From NCBI GenBank assembly GCA_964398945.1, contig CAYNOT010000008.1, forward strand, positions 147,913-211,912: a stretch of DNA of 64,000 bases, given 5' to 3'. The notes beneath the pieces are model-generated. The model had not been told where the DNA came from. It searched no databases and saw nothing but the letters and a program-made list of their open reading frames with translations. This DNA is from JBGTGG01 sp964398945 (GTDB taxonomy: Bacteria > Bacteroidota > Bacteroidia > Cytophagales > Cyclobacteriaceae). Shown here one piece after another: positions 33,717-43,369 of this stretch; the stretch's first letter is position 1, and each line of letters starts with the position of its first letter. The position numbers and the translations under genes were made by a program.

Positions 33717-35789
33717 ATGGATAAAAAATTTAAACGATATACAATTACGTCAGCATTGCCGTATGCGAATGGCCCACTTCACATCGGTCATATTGCTGGC
33801 GCGTATTTGCCAGCCGATACATACGTTCGGTATTTACGGTTGAGGGAAGAAGATGTTGTTTTTATCTGTGGTTCTGATGAACATGGTGTGGCGATAACGC
33901 TAGGTGCTAAAAAGGAAGGTAAAACCCCAAAAGAATTTGTTGACAAGTACCATGCATTAATGAAAGGGGCTTTTGAGGAATTCGGTATTTCGTTTGATAT
34001 TTATTCCCGCACCTCCAATCCAATCCACTACGAGACCGCCCGGGAATTTTTTAAAAATATTTATGAAAAGGGCATTTTCCTGGAAGAAACCTCTGACCAG
34101 TTTTATGATGAACAGGAAAAAATTTTCCTGGCCGATCGGTACATTGTTGGCACATGCCCAAACTGTGGAAATGAAAATGCGTACGGTGATCAATGCGAGA
34201 AATGCGGGAGCACATTAAGCCCAAAGCAATTAAAAAATCCCCGCTCCACGGTTTCGGGAAATCAACCTGTACTGAAACCTACCCTCCATTGGTACTTTCC
34301 ACTGGACCAATATGAAGCATGGTTAAAAACATGGTTGTTGGACGGACACAAAGATTGGAAAACCAATGTCTATGGACAGTGTGGCTCGTGGTTGGAACAA
34401 GGGTTGCAACCACGATCAATTACGCGGGATTTGGATTGGGGCGTACCCGTACCACTTGAGAATGGGAAAGGAAAAGTATTGTATGTTTGGTTCGATGCAC
34501 CGATAGGATATATCTCTGCAACAAAGGAATTGCGACCCAATGATTGGGAATTGTATTGGAAAGACGAAGGCACAAGGTTAATCCACTTTATCGGTAAGGA
34601 TAATATTGTATTCCACTGTATTGTTTTTCCTTCTATCCTGAAAGCAGCAGGTGACTATATTTTGCCCGACAATGTTCCGGCAAATGAATTTTTGAACCTT
34701 GAAGGAGAGAAGATCAGTACCTCTCGTAACCATGCCGTTTGGCTGCATGAATACCTTCAGGAATTTCCCGGTAAAACGGATGAGCTTCGCTATGTGCTCA
34801 CATCCATTTCCCCGGAAACAAAGGATGCCGACTTTACCTGGAAGGATTTTCAACAGAAGATCAACAGTGAACTTGTCGCGATCCTTGGAAATTTTGTAAA
34901 CAGGGTAATGGTGCTTACCTGGAAATACTATAATGGCGTTGTTCCGTCCTATTCAGGGAATGGTGAAAACGGGAATATAAAAAGGATAGAGAGAATCCAT
35001 CAGCTGGCCATTGCTGAAATGAATGATTCAGTGGCGTTAATGATCGAGGGCTTAAAGAATTTCAAATTCCGGGATGCGCAGTTTCAAATGATGAATATTG
35101 CCCGAATTGGAAATCGTTTTTTGGCAGAAACTGAGCCGTGGAAACTTGCAAAAACAGACATGGATACGGTAGGCAATATCCTGTATGCTGCCATTTCCAT
35201 TGTTGCCAATGTAGCCATTGCGAGTGAACCATTCTTGCCCAAAACATCCGCTAACATCAAGCAACAATTAGGGGTGGAAAATGACGGAAGCGTGTTTTGG
35301 AAAGAAGAAAAAATAGTGGACATACTATCAACTGGCCATCAGCTTAACAAGGCTGAACTTCTTTTTCAAAATATTGAGGATGCCGAAATCGAAAAGCAAA
35401 TCCAGAAATTAATAAAGGAAGAAGTGATGGCAGAAGAAGCAAAAAATGTTGCAGCGTTAAAGCCCGAAATTGTTTTTGAAGATTTCGCGAAATTGGACAT
35501 CCGCATCGGCAAAGTATTGGCGGCAGAGAAAATGGAAAAATCCAAGAAGTTGTTGAAACTAACGGTTGATACCGGAATTGACCAACGTACGATCTTGAGT
35601 GGAATCGCAGAACATTTTTCCCCGGAAGAAATGGTAGGGAAACAAGTTTCATTGATTGCGAACCTAGCGCCACGAAAAATGATGGGAATCGAATCGCAGG
35701 GAATGATTTTAATGGCTGAAGATTTGAACGGCAAACTGAAATTGATCCAACCTTCCGATGAAGTAAACCCGGGCGCTACCGTCAGTTAG
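33717..35789 (+). CDS. metG: Methionyl-tRNA synthetase
   Basis: 690 residues from ATG 33717 (MDKKFKRYTITSALPYANG). A TTG two codons earlier is less likely. The class I motif PLHIGH, the zinc knuckle CPNCGNENAYGDQCEKCG and the KMSKS-equivalent EKISTSRNH are present. A C-terminal tRNA-binding OB-fold (about 580-690, FAKLDIRIGKVLAAEKMEKS) also mediates dimer formation. Complete and of normal length for the long form. Its 3' end overlaps that of the convergent pth gene by 8 bp. Confidence 0.97.
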   Translation: MDKKFKRYTITSALPYANGPLHIGHIAGAYLPADTYVRYLRLREEDVVFICGSDEHGVAITLGAKKEGKTPKEFVDKYHALMKGAFEEFGISFDIYSRTSNPIHYETAREFFKNIYEKGIFLEETSDQFYDEQEKIFLADRYIVGTCPNCGNENAYGDQCEKCGSTLSPKQLKNPRSTVSGNQPVLKPTLHWYFPLDQYEAWLKTWLLDGHKDWKTNVYGQCGSWLEQGLQPRSITRDLDWGVPVPLENGKGKVLYVWFDAPIGYISATKELRPNDWELYWKDEGTRLIHFIGKDNIVFHCIVFPSILKAAGDYILPDNVPANEFLNLEGEKISTSRNHAVWLHEYLQEFPGKTDELRYVLTSISPETKDADFTWKDFQQKINSELVAILGNFVNRVMVLTWKYYNGVVPSYSGNGENGNIKRIERIHQLAIAEMNDSVALMIEGLKNFKFRDAQFQMMNIARIGNRFLAETEPWKLAKTDMDTVGNILYAAISIVANVAIASEPFLPKTSANIKQQLGVENDGSVFWKEEKIVDILSTGHQLNKAELLFQNIEDAEIEKQIQKLIKEEVMAEEAKNVAALKPEIVFEDFAKLDIRIGKVLAAEKMEKSKKLLKLTVDTGIDQRTILSGIAEHFSPEEMVGKQVSLIANLAPRKMMGIESQGMILMAEDLNGKLKLIQPSDEVNPGATVS

Positions 35790-36345
35790 TGTTAAACTGG
35801 TTCATGGTTCTTTCCAGTCCGATGGTGCAAAATGCAAGTGTAGCTTCAATGCATTTTTCGATGATGGCCGGGAGTTTTTCAAATTCCTGCTGGGAAAAAT
35901 TGCTAAGTACGTAGTCGACTTGTTGTCCTTTTCCAAAATCGGCCCCAATACCAACCCGTAGGCGGGGATAATTTTGGCCCCCGGTAAGTTGTTCGATATT
36001 GGTTAGTCCGTTGTGCCCGGCAGCACTTCCTTTTGCCCGGATACGGATCGTTTCAAAAGGTATAGCTAAATCATCAACAAGGACCAGAAGGTTTTCTTTC
36101 GGGATTTTTAATTCATTCAACCAATAGCTTATGGCCTTTCCGCTAAGGTTCATATACGTTGTTGGCTTAATAAGATGAAGGCTTCTTCCTTTGAATTTTA
36201 CCTCTGCTTTATCAGCATACCGGCTGGGGGTAAATTTGGCATCGAATTTATCTGCCAGTTGGTCCACGATCAGGAAGCCAATATTATGACGGGTAAGTTC
36301 ATACCCGGGGCCAATGTTGCCCAGGCCGGCAATTAAATATTTCAT
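35782..36345 (-). CDS. pth: Peptidyl-tRNA hydrolase
   Basis: 187 residues. The N-terminal YLIAGLGNIGPGYELTRHNIGFLIVD carries the catalytic His20. TYMNLSGKAI, VDDLAIPFETIRIRAKGSAAGHNGL and RLRVGIGADFG follow. It frees tRNA from dropped-off peptides. It sits downstream of rplY and prs on the same strand, a common Bacteroidota order (prs, rplY, pth), but a terminator lies between rplY and pth. Confidence 0.95.
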   Translation of the reverse strand: MKYLIAGLGNIGPGYELTRHNIGFLIVDQLADKFDAKFTPSRYADKAEVKFKGRSLHLIKPTTYMNLSGKAISYWLNELKIPKENLLVLVDDLAIPFETIRIRAKGSAAGHNGLTNIEQLTGGQNYPRLRVGIGADFGKGQQVDYVLSNFSQQEFEKLPAIIEKCIEATLAFCTIGLERTMNQFNTN

Positions 36346-36363
36346 AGCGATCCAGTTAAAAGC

Positions 36364-36392
36364 AAAAAAAATCCTGCAAAAGCAGGATTTTT
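36364..36392 (-). terminator. Rho-independent terminator after rplY
   Basis: On the minus strand AAATCCTGC/GCAGGATTT form a perfect 9-bp stem with a four-base loop (36369-36390), then a T run (plus-strand A at 36364-36370). It lies in the rplY-pth gap. Partial read-through could still feed pth. Confidence 0.85.
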
Positions 36393-36414
36393 AAAGATAT
36401 GGTTTTTTCGGGAA

Positions 36415-37032
36415 TTACTTTTTATCTTCAGCTTTCGCATCGCCTCCGGCAGCAGCGGCAGCAGCAGCTTCTTCTTCAATCATTTTTGCGGCACGTGAAA
36501 CTTCCACCACTGCAATTGGTGAAGATTTGGTATCCAAAAATGTTAATCCTGGAATCTTAAGGTCACCAACTTTAACGGCATGGTGAAAATCAAGTTCAGA
36601 AACATCAATATCGATATGGTCAGGCATATCCTTCGGAAAACCAGCAACCTTTAATGACATCTTCTTTCGTACCAACGTTCCTCCTTTGCTTACACCGGGG
36701 GCTTGTCCAACAATACGGGTTGGGATATTCATCTTGATTTTCCTGGCCTCATCGATGCGAAGGAAATCTGCATGCAGAATAACCTCACTCACCGGATGGA
36801 ATTGGATGTCTTGCAAAATTGCCTGGCACTCTTCACCTTCAATATTCAAATGTGCGAAGTGGGCTTCATTTGTATACACCAACTCGCGGAACAAAATCAT
36901 CGGTGAATGGAAATGGATTTGGGTCCCTCCTCCATATAATACGCATGGAACATTTGCATTGTCTCGGAGGTTTTGTGAATCAGACTTTCCGAGATTTGCT
37001 CTTTTATACCCTATAATCTCAATGGTTTTCAT
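36415..37032 (-). CDS. rplY: 50S ribosomal protein L25/general stress protein Ctc
   Basis: 205 residues: an N-terminal L25 5S-rRNA-binding beta-barrel domain (about 1-95, with LRDNANVPCVLYGG and ILQDIQFHPVSEVILHADF) and a C-terminal TL5/CTC domain. The two-domain form is larger than E. coli L25 (94 residues) and typical of Bacteroidota. The tail ends in an Ala-rich segment and KAEDKK. It follows prs by 27 bp, the near-universal prs-rplY order. Confidence 0.95.
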   Translation of the reverse strand: MKTIEIIGYKRANLGKSDSQNLRDNANVPCVLYGGGTQIHFHSPMILFRELVYTNEAHFAHLNIEGEECQAILQDIQFHPVSEVILHADFLRIDEARKIKMNIPTRIVGQAPGVSKGGTLVRKKMSLKVAGFPKDMPDHIDIDVSELDFHHAVKVGDLKIPGLTFLDTKSSPIAVVEVSRAAKMIEEEAAAAAAAGGDAKAEDKK

Positions 37033-37059
37033 AAATTTTATTTGTTTTAGTTTAATTGT

Positions 37060-37989
37060 TTAAAGCTTTATAAATAAAGAACTGATCGATTCATGGTCAT
37101 GGATTTTCCGGATTGCTTTCGCAAACAAATCAGAAACGCTTAGGACCTTGATTTTTGATATGGTTTTCTTTAGCGGGATAGTATCTGTTACCACAATTTC
37201 TTCCAACATCGAATTCTCAATGTTCTCATAGGCATTGCCTGACAATACAGGATGTGTACAAACCGCACGGACAGTTTTAGCTCCTTTTTCTTTTAGTAAA
37301 GCAGCAGCTTTGCAAATGGTGCCGGCCGTATCCACTAAGTCGTCAACCAATACCACTTCTTTTCCTTCTACTTCACCAATCAGGCGCATGCTGTGTACTA
37401 TGTTGGCTTCCTTCCTGTATTTGTCGCATACCACCAGGTCGGCATTGAAAAATTTAGCAAAACTACGCGCCCGTTTTATCCCGCCAACATCGGGTGTTGC
37501 AAACATGATGTTTTCAAGGCCGAGCGACTTTAGATAAGGAACAAAAATATAGGCACCATCAAGGTGGTCTACGGGAATATCAAAAAATCCCTGGATTTGA
37601 TCGGCATGCAGGTCACAGGTCATAATCCTGTTTGCACCAGCCGCTGAAATGAGATTGGCAATCATTTTGGCCGCTATCGAAACACGGGGTTGGTCTTTCC
37701 GGTCTTGGCGGGCATATCCAAAGTAAGGGATTACAACGTTCACAGAAGATGCACTCGCTCTTTTGGCTGCATCCACCATCAACAAGAGCTCCATTAAATT
37801 GTCGGAAGGGGCAAAGGTTGATTGGATAATGAACACTTCATGGCCACGAACGGATTCAGTTAAGAAGGGGGACATTTCACCATCACTGAATTGTTGGTAG
37901 TTTACCTTTCCCAGCGTTTCCCCATAGGCATGGGCAATCCTTTCTGCCAAGTATAGGGTTGCACTTCCACTGAATATTTTAACGGCCAT
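37060..37989 (-). CDS. prs: Ribose-phosphate pyrophosphokinase
   Basis: 309 residues. It makes PRPP from ribose-5-phosphate and ATP for purine, pyrimidine, His and NAD synthesis. Visible motifs are VFIIQSTFAPSDNLMELLLMVDA, YARQDRKD, DLHADQIQGFFDIPVDHL and the PRPP-binding loop VVLVDDLVDTAGT. Followed by rplY and preceded by tRNA-Gln with its own terminator, so transcription starts in the short gap near 38000. Confidence 0.96.
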   Translation of the reverse strand: MAVKIFSGSATLYLAERIAHAYGETLGKVNYQQFSDGEMSPFLTESVRGHEVFIIQSTFAPSDNLMELLLMVDAAKRASASSVNVVIPYFGYARQDRKDQPRVSIAAKMIANLISAAGANRIMTCDLHADQIQGFFDIPVDHLDGAYIFVPYLKSLGLENIMFATPDVGGIKRARSFAKFFNADLVVCDKYRKEANIVHSMRLIGEVEGKEVVLVDDLVDTAGTICKAAALLKEKGAKTVRAVCTHPVLSGNAYENIENSMLEEIVVTDTIPLKKTISKIKVLSVSDLFAKAIRKIHDHESISSLFIKL

Positions 37990-38005
37990 GCGTTGTGTTT
38001 TTACA

Positions 38006-38040
38006 AAAAAATCAATCCCGACTTAAAAGACGGGATTGTT
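38006..38040 (-). terminator. Rho-independent terminator after tRNA-Gln
   Basis: On the minus strand CAATCCCG/CGGGATTG pair (38015-38040) around a CTTTTAAG-type loop, followed by a T run (plus-strand A at 38007-38013). It directly follows the tRNA 3' end and precedes prs. Confidence 0.82.
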
Positions 38041-38044
38041 ATAG

Positions 38045-38117
38045 TTGCCCGACTAGGGCTCGAACCTAGACTCTTCTGAACCAAAATCAGACGTGTTGCC
38101 AGTTACACCATCGGGCA
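38045..38117 (-). tRNA. tRNA-Gln (anticodon TTG)
   Basis: A 73-nt cloverleaf. The acceptor stem is TGCCCGA/TCGGGCA with discriminator A. The D-arm is GTGT...ACAC. The anticodon stem is TCTGA/TCAGA with loop TTTTGGT, which places TTG at positions 34-36. The T-arm is CTAGG-TTCGAGC-CCTAG. CCA is not encoded, so maturation would need tRNA nucleotidyltransferase and an RNase Z or exonuclease. Confidence 0.95.
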
Positions 38118-38194
38118 AAAATGTGTATACACCCCTAAAAAGGGAGTGCAAAGGTATTATTATTTTTCAAAAATGTAAATGGGGGGAATACTTT

Positions 38195-38764
38195 TTAAAG
38201 CTCCTTTTCCTGAATTTCCATCGTACCCTCTATAAAGCCCTCCGCCCAGAACCTATATTTGTCCAGAATGGAAATTACGGCATTTCTGAGGTGCCGCTGG
38301 TTTTGGAAATCGATATCCCCGTAAAGGGTTGTGGCATATCCTTGCCAAATCGAACGGTTTTGCCTTCTGTCATAAAATTGGATTAAGAGTGTACCCTTTT
38401 TCAAGTGGAGTTTCTTTGGGTCATAATCCATGTTTTCATTTCCCGTTTTGACCCATTCTTCAATGTCCGGTTGGTTGTATCCATTAAAACGGAGACTGTC
38501 CGTAAACATTTTAAAACCAATAATGAGGTGGGGCCTGTTCTCTGTATTCTTATACCCCAGAAATTTCATACGGGAAATAATCGAACTTTCAATGACCTCG
38601 TTCATCATGGAAGAATCCACAACCCCCGCAGGTTTCATCATATCAAAACTTCTATACTTTTTGAAATTCCCTTTGTAACTATAATCGTATTCAACAGGAA
38701 GTTCTTTGTATCCCAGGCAGGAACTCAAGACGCCAAGGATCAAGATTGGAAGAAATTGTTTCAT
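38195..38764 (-). CDS. DUF4136-type lipoprotein
   Basis: 189 residues with a lipoprotein signal (MKQFLPILILGVLSSCLGYK, lipobox LSSC). The body fits DUF4136: YKGNFKKYRSFDMMKPA near the N-terminus, a middle helix (IESSIISRMKFLGYKNTENRPHLIIGF) and the conserved GTLLIQFYDRRQNRSIWQGYA near the C-terminus. Exported and of unknown function. It stands between tRNA-Gln and purL with its own upstream gap (38765-38925). Confidence 0.75.
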   Translation of the reverse strand: MKQFLPILILGVLSSCLGYKELPVEYDYSYKGNFKKYRSFDMMKPAGVVDSSMMNEVIESSIISRMKFLGYKNTENRPHLIIGFKMFTDSLRFNGYNQPDIEEWVKTGNENMDYDPKKLHLKKGTLLIQFYDRRQNRSIWQGYATTLYGDIDFQNQRHLRNAVISILDKYRFWAEGFIEGTMEIQEKEL

Positions 38765-38925
38765 GTGTTAATAAATTTTAAAGTAAAGACACATGGAATA
38801 GCCAGGAATCGACACCATTATTGAACTGAATATAGTGCTTGGCCATTTCATAGAGATTGCGTTTGAACGTTAAGATAATTCAATTGTAACGTTCAAACAA
38901 TACTTGCCCCTTTATGGTTTTGTTA

Positions 38926-41900
38926 TCAGCTTTGGTTTTTAATCCATTCCCGGGCATTGACAAACGCTTCCATCCATGGGGAAATCGCATCGTTTTTCCT
39001 TTCATAGGGGTAAAATGGCCAATTCCATGGGAATAATGACCGTTCGATATGTGGCATAATCGCCAGGTGCCGTCCGTCTTTTGAATACAAAGAAGCTACA
39101 GAAAAATCAGAGTCATTTGGGTTTCCGGGGTACTCCTGCTGGGAATACGTAGCGCCAACATTAAAGAGGCCCGTGTCCTCTGGCAGTGTGAAGCGGCCTT
39201 CGCCATGGGCAACCCAAACCCCTAATCGTGTTCCGGCCATCGAGTGCAACATAATAGCGTCATTCTCAGGAATTGTAACATTAATAAAAGTAGATTCAAA
39301 TTTTCCGGATCCATTGTGGTGCATTTTGGGATGGTCTTTCCATTCCGGATAAAGCAATCCAAGTTCCATCATCAGTTGGCAACCGTTGCAAACCCCAAGG
39401 CTTAGCGTGTCTTCACGTTTATAAAAATTATCGAGTGCTTCTTTTGCTTTTGGATTGTAAAGAAATGCACCCGCCCATCCTTTAGCAGATCCCAGTACAT
39501 CGGAGTTTGAAAAGCCGCCAACAAAAACGATCATGTTCACATCCGAAAGGTTTTCCCTTCCTGCTACTAAATCGGTCATGTGTACATCTTTCACATCAAA
39601 CCCCGCAAGGAAAAGTGAGTATGCCATTTCACGATCCCCATTCACGCCCTTCTCCCGTATGATGGCTGCTTTGATTCCCGTTGTAGTCCTTCTGGCAGGA
39701 TCAATGCCAAAGGATTTAAACGTACCATCAAAAGCAGGTTGAAAAGTATACGCCAGTGATTGGTTTTTATAATTCGCAAAGCGCTTTTCAGCATGCTGTG
39801 GATTTCTTTGCTTTCGATCAAGAAGATAGGAGGTCTTGAACCAGGTATCGCGTAGCTTATCAATTTCCAAGCTGATATTCTGTTCACGATAGTTAATTGT
39901 GAAATTCCTTTTGGTATTGACTGTTCCCAGCACTTCACATTTAACACCATGTTGCGCAAGAATTGTAAGTACCGTGGAAGGATCATTTACCTGAATAACC
40001 ACGCCCGGGTTTTCACTAAAGAACGTGGTTACAAGATCGGGTTCGAAATCAGAAAGGCTTACATCCATCCCCACCGTTGGTTCTGCAAAACACATTTCAA
40101 GCAAGGCGGTAATGAGGCCTCCGGCTGAAATATCATGACCGGAAAGGATAAGTCCTTTATTAATGAGTTCCTGGATTGCTTCAAAGGCTTTTACAAAATG
40201 GGCTTCACTTTTGATGGAAGGAGCCTGGTCGCTTAGTTGATGTAAGGTTTGTGCAAAAGCACTTCCGCCCAATGAAAATGTATCGCTCGAAAAATCCACA
40301 TAAAACAGTTGGCTATCTTCAATAGGCTGCAAAACAGGTGAAATGGTTTTTCGGATATCACTTACTTCTGCAATGGCAGATATGATCACCGTTCCTGGTG
40401 ACAACACAGTTTTTCCATCGGGATATTTCTGTGCCATCGAAAGTGAATCTTTTCCGGTGGGAACATTCAATCCTAACTTAATAGAGAAATCGCTGACAGC
40501 TTCAACGGCTTTATACAAGCGTGCATCCTCGCCCGGTTTTTTACAGGGCCACATCCAGTTGGCACTTAAAGAAACCCCTTTGATGCCATTGGCCAAAGGT
40601 GCCCATACAAGATTTGTCAATGCTTCTGCAATAGCAAGTTTACTTCCTGTGGCAGGATCAATCAACGCTGCGCCAGGTGCGTGCCCGATTGAAGTCGCCA
40701 CACCCTTGTGGCTTAAGAAATCCAGTGCCATTACGGCAACGTTGTTCAACGGAAGTTGGATGGGGCCGCATGTTTGTTGCGTTGCTACCTTGCCGGTCAC
40801 AGAACGATCGACCTTGTTGGTTAACCAATCTTTACAAGCAACGGATTCCAGTTGAAGTACTTGCTCAATATATTTTTCGATCAGGCCTGCATCATATTCA
40901 ATAGGTTGGTAATCTGTCTTTTCAGTTGTATCCTGAATGATGGTTTTAGGGGACGATCCAAAGAGTTGGTTCACGGCAAGGTCAACAGGTTTTTGTTCTT
41001 GCCCAGCTTTATCAAAAATCAATTTCTGGTCCCCCGTTGCATCACCTACAACATAGATTGGAGAGCGTTCGCGTTCTGCGACTTTACGTAAGGTATCGAT
41101 ATCTTTTTCTTTGATCCCCAACCCCATTCTCTCCTGCGATTCATTGCTGATCAATTCTTTATCAGAAAGGGTAGGGTCACCTACGGGAAGTTGATCAATG
41201 TGGATTGCACCCCCGGTTTTTTCCAACAGCTCAGAGAAGCAATTCAAATGCCCTCCGGCCCCATGGTCATGGATCGTAACGATGGGATTGTTTTCGGATT
41301 CAACCATTGCGCGGATCGCGTTCATCACCCGTTTTTGCATTTCAGGATTGGAACGTTGGATTGCATTGAGCTCAATGGCATTTCCATATTCACCTGTGGC
41401 TACAGAAGACACAGCGCCACCACCCATTCCAATGCGATAATTATCCCCGCCAAGCAAAACAATTTTATCCCCTGCTTCAAGCTCACCTTTTGCACTATCA
41501 ATATGCTTCCCGAAACCAATACCGCCTGCTTGCATGATCACTTTATCGTAACCATACTGTTTTCCTTTTTCAAAATGTTCGAAGGTGAGCACACTTCCGG
41601 AAATCAATGGTTGACCAAACTTGTTCCCGAAATCAGAGGCACCATCAGAAGCTTTAATTAGAATTTCAGCAGGTGTTTGGTAAAGCCAATTACGTTCTTC
41701 AAAATTTTCTTCCCACGCTTTTCCTTTTTCGAGGCGGGGATATGAAGTCATGTACACCGCTGTTCCCGCAAGGGGAAGTGAACCTTTTCCGCCTGCAAGG
41801 CGATCGCGGATTTCCCCGCCTGATCCTGTTGCAGCCCCATTGAATGGTTCTACTGTTGTTGGGAAATTATGCGTTTCAGCTTTTAATGATAAAACCGATT

Positions 41901-42612
41901 CAATGTCCTTTACTTCGAAGTAGTCGGCTGTGTCTTGCCGTTTCGGGGCAAACTGCTCTATTGATGGGCCTTTAATAAATGCAACGTTGTCGCTGTAGGC
42001 TGAAACAATGTAGTTGGGGTTTTCTTTTGAAGTTTTTTTGATCAGTTGGAACAAGGACATTTCCTTTTCCTCACCATCGATAATATACGTTCCGTTAAAA
42101 ATCTTATGGCGACAATGCTCTGAGTTCACTTGTGAGAAACCAAATACTTCGCTATCGGTTAGTTTCCGGTTCAGTTGTGTGCTGATGTTGTTGAGGTATT
42201 CAATTTCTTCTTCACTTAATGCGAGGCCTTCTTCCTTGCTATAGTTGGCGATGTCACCAATTTCAACAATAGGATCGGGCGAATGATGGATCGTAAAAAT
42301 TTCCTGGTCAAGTTGGGCGTAATGTTGGTTCAACATTTTATCGAACGGCTCATTTCCCGAATCGCTTACAAATTCTTCTATTCGATCAATACCAGAAATG
42401 CCCATGGTTTGTGTAATCTCAACCGCATTGGTACTCCAGGGGGTAACCATTTCCTTCCGCGGGCCAATGAATTTATTTTTCAGGGTGGTGTCGGTGAGTA
42501 ATTTTCCACCACTAAAAAGCCACTCAAGTTTTTCAATATCAGCGGGTGGTAAAGGGTGTTTGGAGCCAACAGCAAAGATTTTGTTGGAGGCTGACTGGAA
42601 GAATAAAATCAT
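38926..42612 (-). CDS. purL: Phosphoribosylformylglycinamidine synthase (single chain)
   Basis: 1228 residues, the large one-chain form. It has N-terminal and linker domains (EEIEYLNNISTQLNR, SEHCRHKIF) and two AIRS-like halves (LKAETHNFPTTVEPFNGAATGSGGEIRD; VPTGKDSLSM). A C-terminal glutaminase domain has Cys in LGVCNGCQLMMELG and His/Glu in PHIERSLFPWNWPF. It converts FGAR to FGAM with glutamine and ATP in purine synthesis. Complete. Divergent from the outer-membrane protein gene. Confidence 0.96.
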   Translation of the reverse strand: MILFFQSASNKIFAVGSKHPLPPADIEKLEWLFSGGKLLTDTTLKNKFIGPRKEMVTPWSTNAVEITQTMGISGIDRIEEFVSDSGNEPFDKMLNQHYAQLDQEIFTIHHSPDPIVEIGDIANYSKEEGLALSEEEIEYLNNISTQLNRKLTDSEVFGFSQVNSEHCRHKIFNGTYIIDGEEKEMSLFQLIKKTSKENPNYIVSAYSDNVAFIKGPSIEQFAPKRQDTADYFEVKDIESVLSLKAETHNFPTTVEPFNGAATGSGGEIRDRLAGGKGSLPLAGTAVYMTSYPRLEKGKAWEENFEERNWLYQTPAEILIKASDGASDFGNKFGQPLISGSVLTFEHFEKGKQYGYDKVIMQAGGIGFGKHIDSAKGELEAGDKIVLLGGDNYRIGMGGGAVSSVATGEYGNAIELNAIQRSNPEMQKRVMNAIRAMVESENNPIVTIHDHGAGGHLNCFSELLEKTGGAIHIDQLPVGDPTLSDKELISNESQERMGLGIKEKDIDTLRKVAERERSPIYVVGDATGDQKLIFDKAGQEQKPVDLAVNQLFGSSPKTIIQDTTEKTDYQPIEYDAGLIEKYIEQVLQLESVACKDWLTNKVDRSVTGKVATQQTCGPIQLPLNNVAVMALDFLSHKGVATSIGHAPGAALIDPATGSKLAIAEALTNLVWAPLANGIKGVSLSANWMWPCKKPGEDARLYKAVEAVSDFSIKLGLNVPTGKDSLSMAQKYPDGKTVLSPGTVIISAIAEVSDIRKTISPVLQPIEDSQLFYVDFSSDTFSLGGSAFAQTLHQLSDQAPSIKSEAHFVKAFEAIQELINKGLILSGHDISAGGLITALLEMCFAEPTVGMDVSLSDFEPDLVTTFFSENPGVVIQVNDPSTVLTILAQHGVKCEVLGTVNTKRNFTINYREQNISLEIDKLRDTWFKTSYLLDRKQRNPQHAEKRFANYKNQSLAYTFQPAFDGTFKSFGIDPARRTTTGIKAAIIREKGVNGDREMAYSLFLAGFDVKDVHMTDLVAGRENLSDVNMIVFVGGFSNSDVLGSAKGWAGAFLYNPKAKEALDNFYKREDTLSLGVCNGCQLMMELGLLYPEWKDHPKMHHNGSGKFESTFINVTIPENDAIMLHSMAGTRLGVWVAHGEGRFTLPEDTGLFNVGATYSQQEYPGNPNDSDFSVASLYSKDGRHLAIMPHIERSLFPWNWPFYPYERKNDAISPWMEAFVNAREWIKNQS

Positions 42613-42713
42613 GTATGTGGTTCAATTTCCGGAAGTCGCAAAAGTACTTTGATTTGTGGAAAAGCTTACGTTAAGAATGAAATTTTAACTCCAAAAAATA
42701 ATTTTAGTCTCTC

Positions 42714-42745
42714 TTTTGCAAATAATTAAAGGTGAATTAGATTCG
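42714..42745 (+). promoter_or_regulatory. Bacteroidota-type promoter of the outer-membrane protein gene
   Basis: TTTTG (42714-42718) and TAGATTCG (42738-42745, seven of eight matches to TAnnTTTG) are 19 bp apart, the standard spacing. The start codon lies 20 bp downstream. Confidence 0.55.
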
Positions 42746-42765
42746 TGTAAAAAATTAGCCATCAG

Positions 42766-43302
42766 ATGAGAAATTTGACCTTTTTAATTATCGCCCTTTT
42801 AAGTTTCACTGCATCGGTTGCCCAGGATTTTGAGGAAGAACCTCAGTATCGGAATGCACCTTTTAATATCGGACTGGGGTTAGGGATGGATTATGGTGGG
42901 TTTGGTGGCAAGGCGACCTACATTATTGCCAACCGGATAGGGGTATTTGCCGGGCTAGGCTACAATTTTAATGGGGCGGGTTATAATTTTGGCGCATCTG
43001 TACGGATGGCCCCGGATAAAAAGGTAACTCCCTATTTCTCCGTTATGTATGGGTACAATGCAGTCATTAATGTATCAGGCAGCTTTGATTTTAAAGAAAC
43101 CTATTATGGAACGACCATTGGGTTTGGCATTGAATTGAAATCCAGGAACCAACCTAATTTTTGGAATTTTGGCATTTTGTTGCCTTTCCGGGATCCCGCT
43201 TATCAAACCACCTTAGATGCATTAAAAGCAAGTGGTGTCACGTTCGATTCTGAGCCCTGGCCAATTGGCATCAGCATAGGATACCATTTTGGTTTGAAGT
43301 AA
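42766..43302 (+). CDS. Putative outer-membrane beta-barrel protein
   Basis: 178 residues with a signal peptide (MRNLTFLIIALLSFTASVAQ). The mature part alternates Gly/aromatic-rich beta strands (GLGLGMDYGGFGGKATYI, VFAGLGYNFNGAGYNFGASVRM, FSVMYGYNAVINVSG) and ends GISIGYHFGLK, with the aromatic near the C-terminus typical of small 8-strand barrels. No specific family. Monocistronic, ~67 bp before an ECF sigma gene. Confidence 0.7.
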   Translation: MRNLTFLIIALLSFTASVAQDFEEEPQYRNAPFNIGLGLGMDYGGFGGKATYIIANRIGVFAGLGYNFNGAGYNFGASVRMAPDKKVTPYFSVMYGYNAVINVSGSFDFKETYYGTTIGFGIELKSRNQPNFWNFGILLPFRDPAYQTTLDALKASGVTFDSEPWPIGISIGYHFGLK

Positions 43303-43369
43303 TAATCTGTACTAATTGTTAGTGGGTATAAAATAATTCCCCACCTCCCTCGTCTTTACGACCAAAACC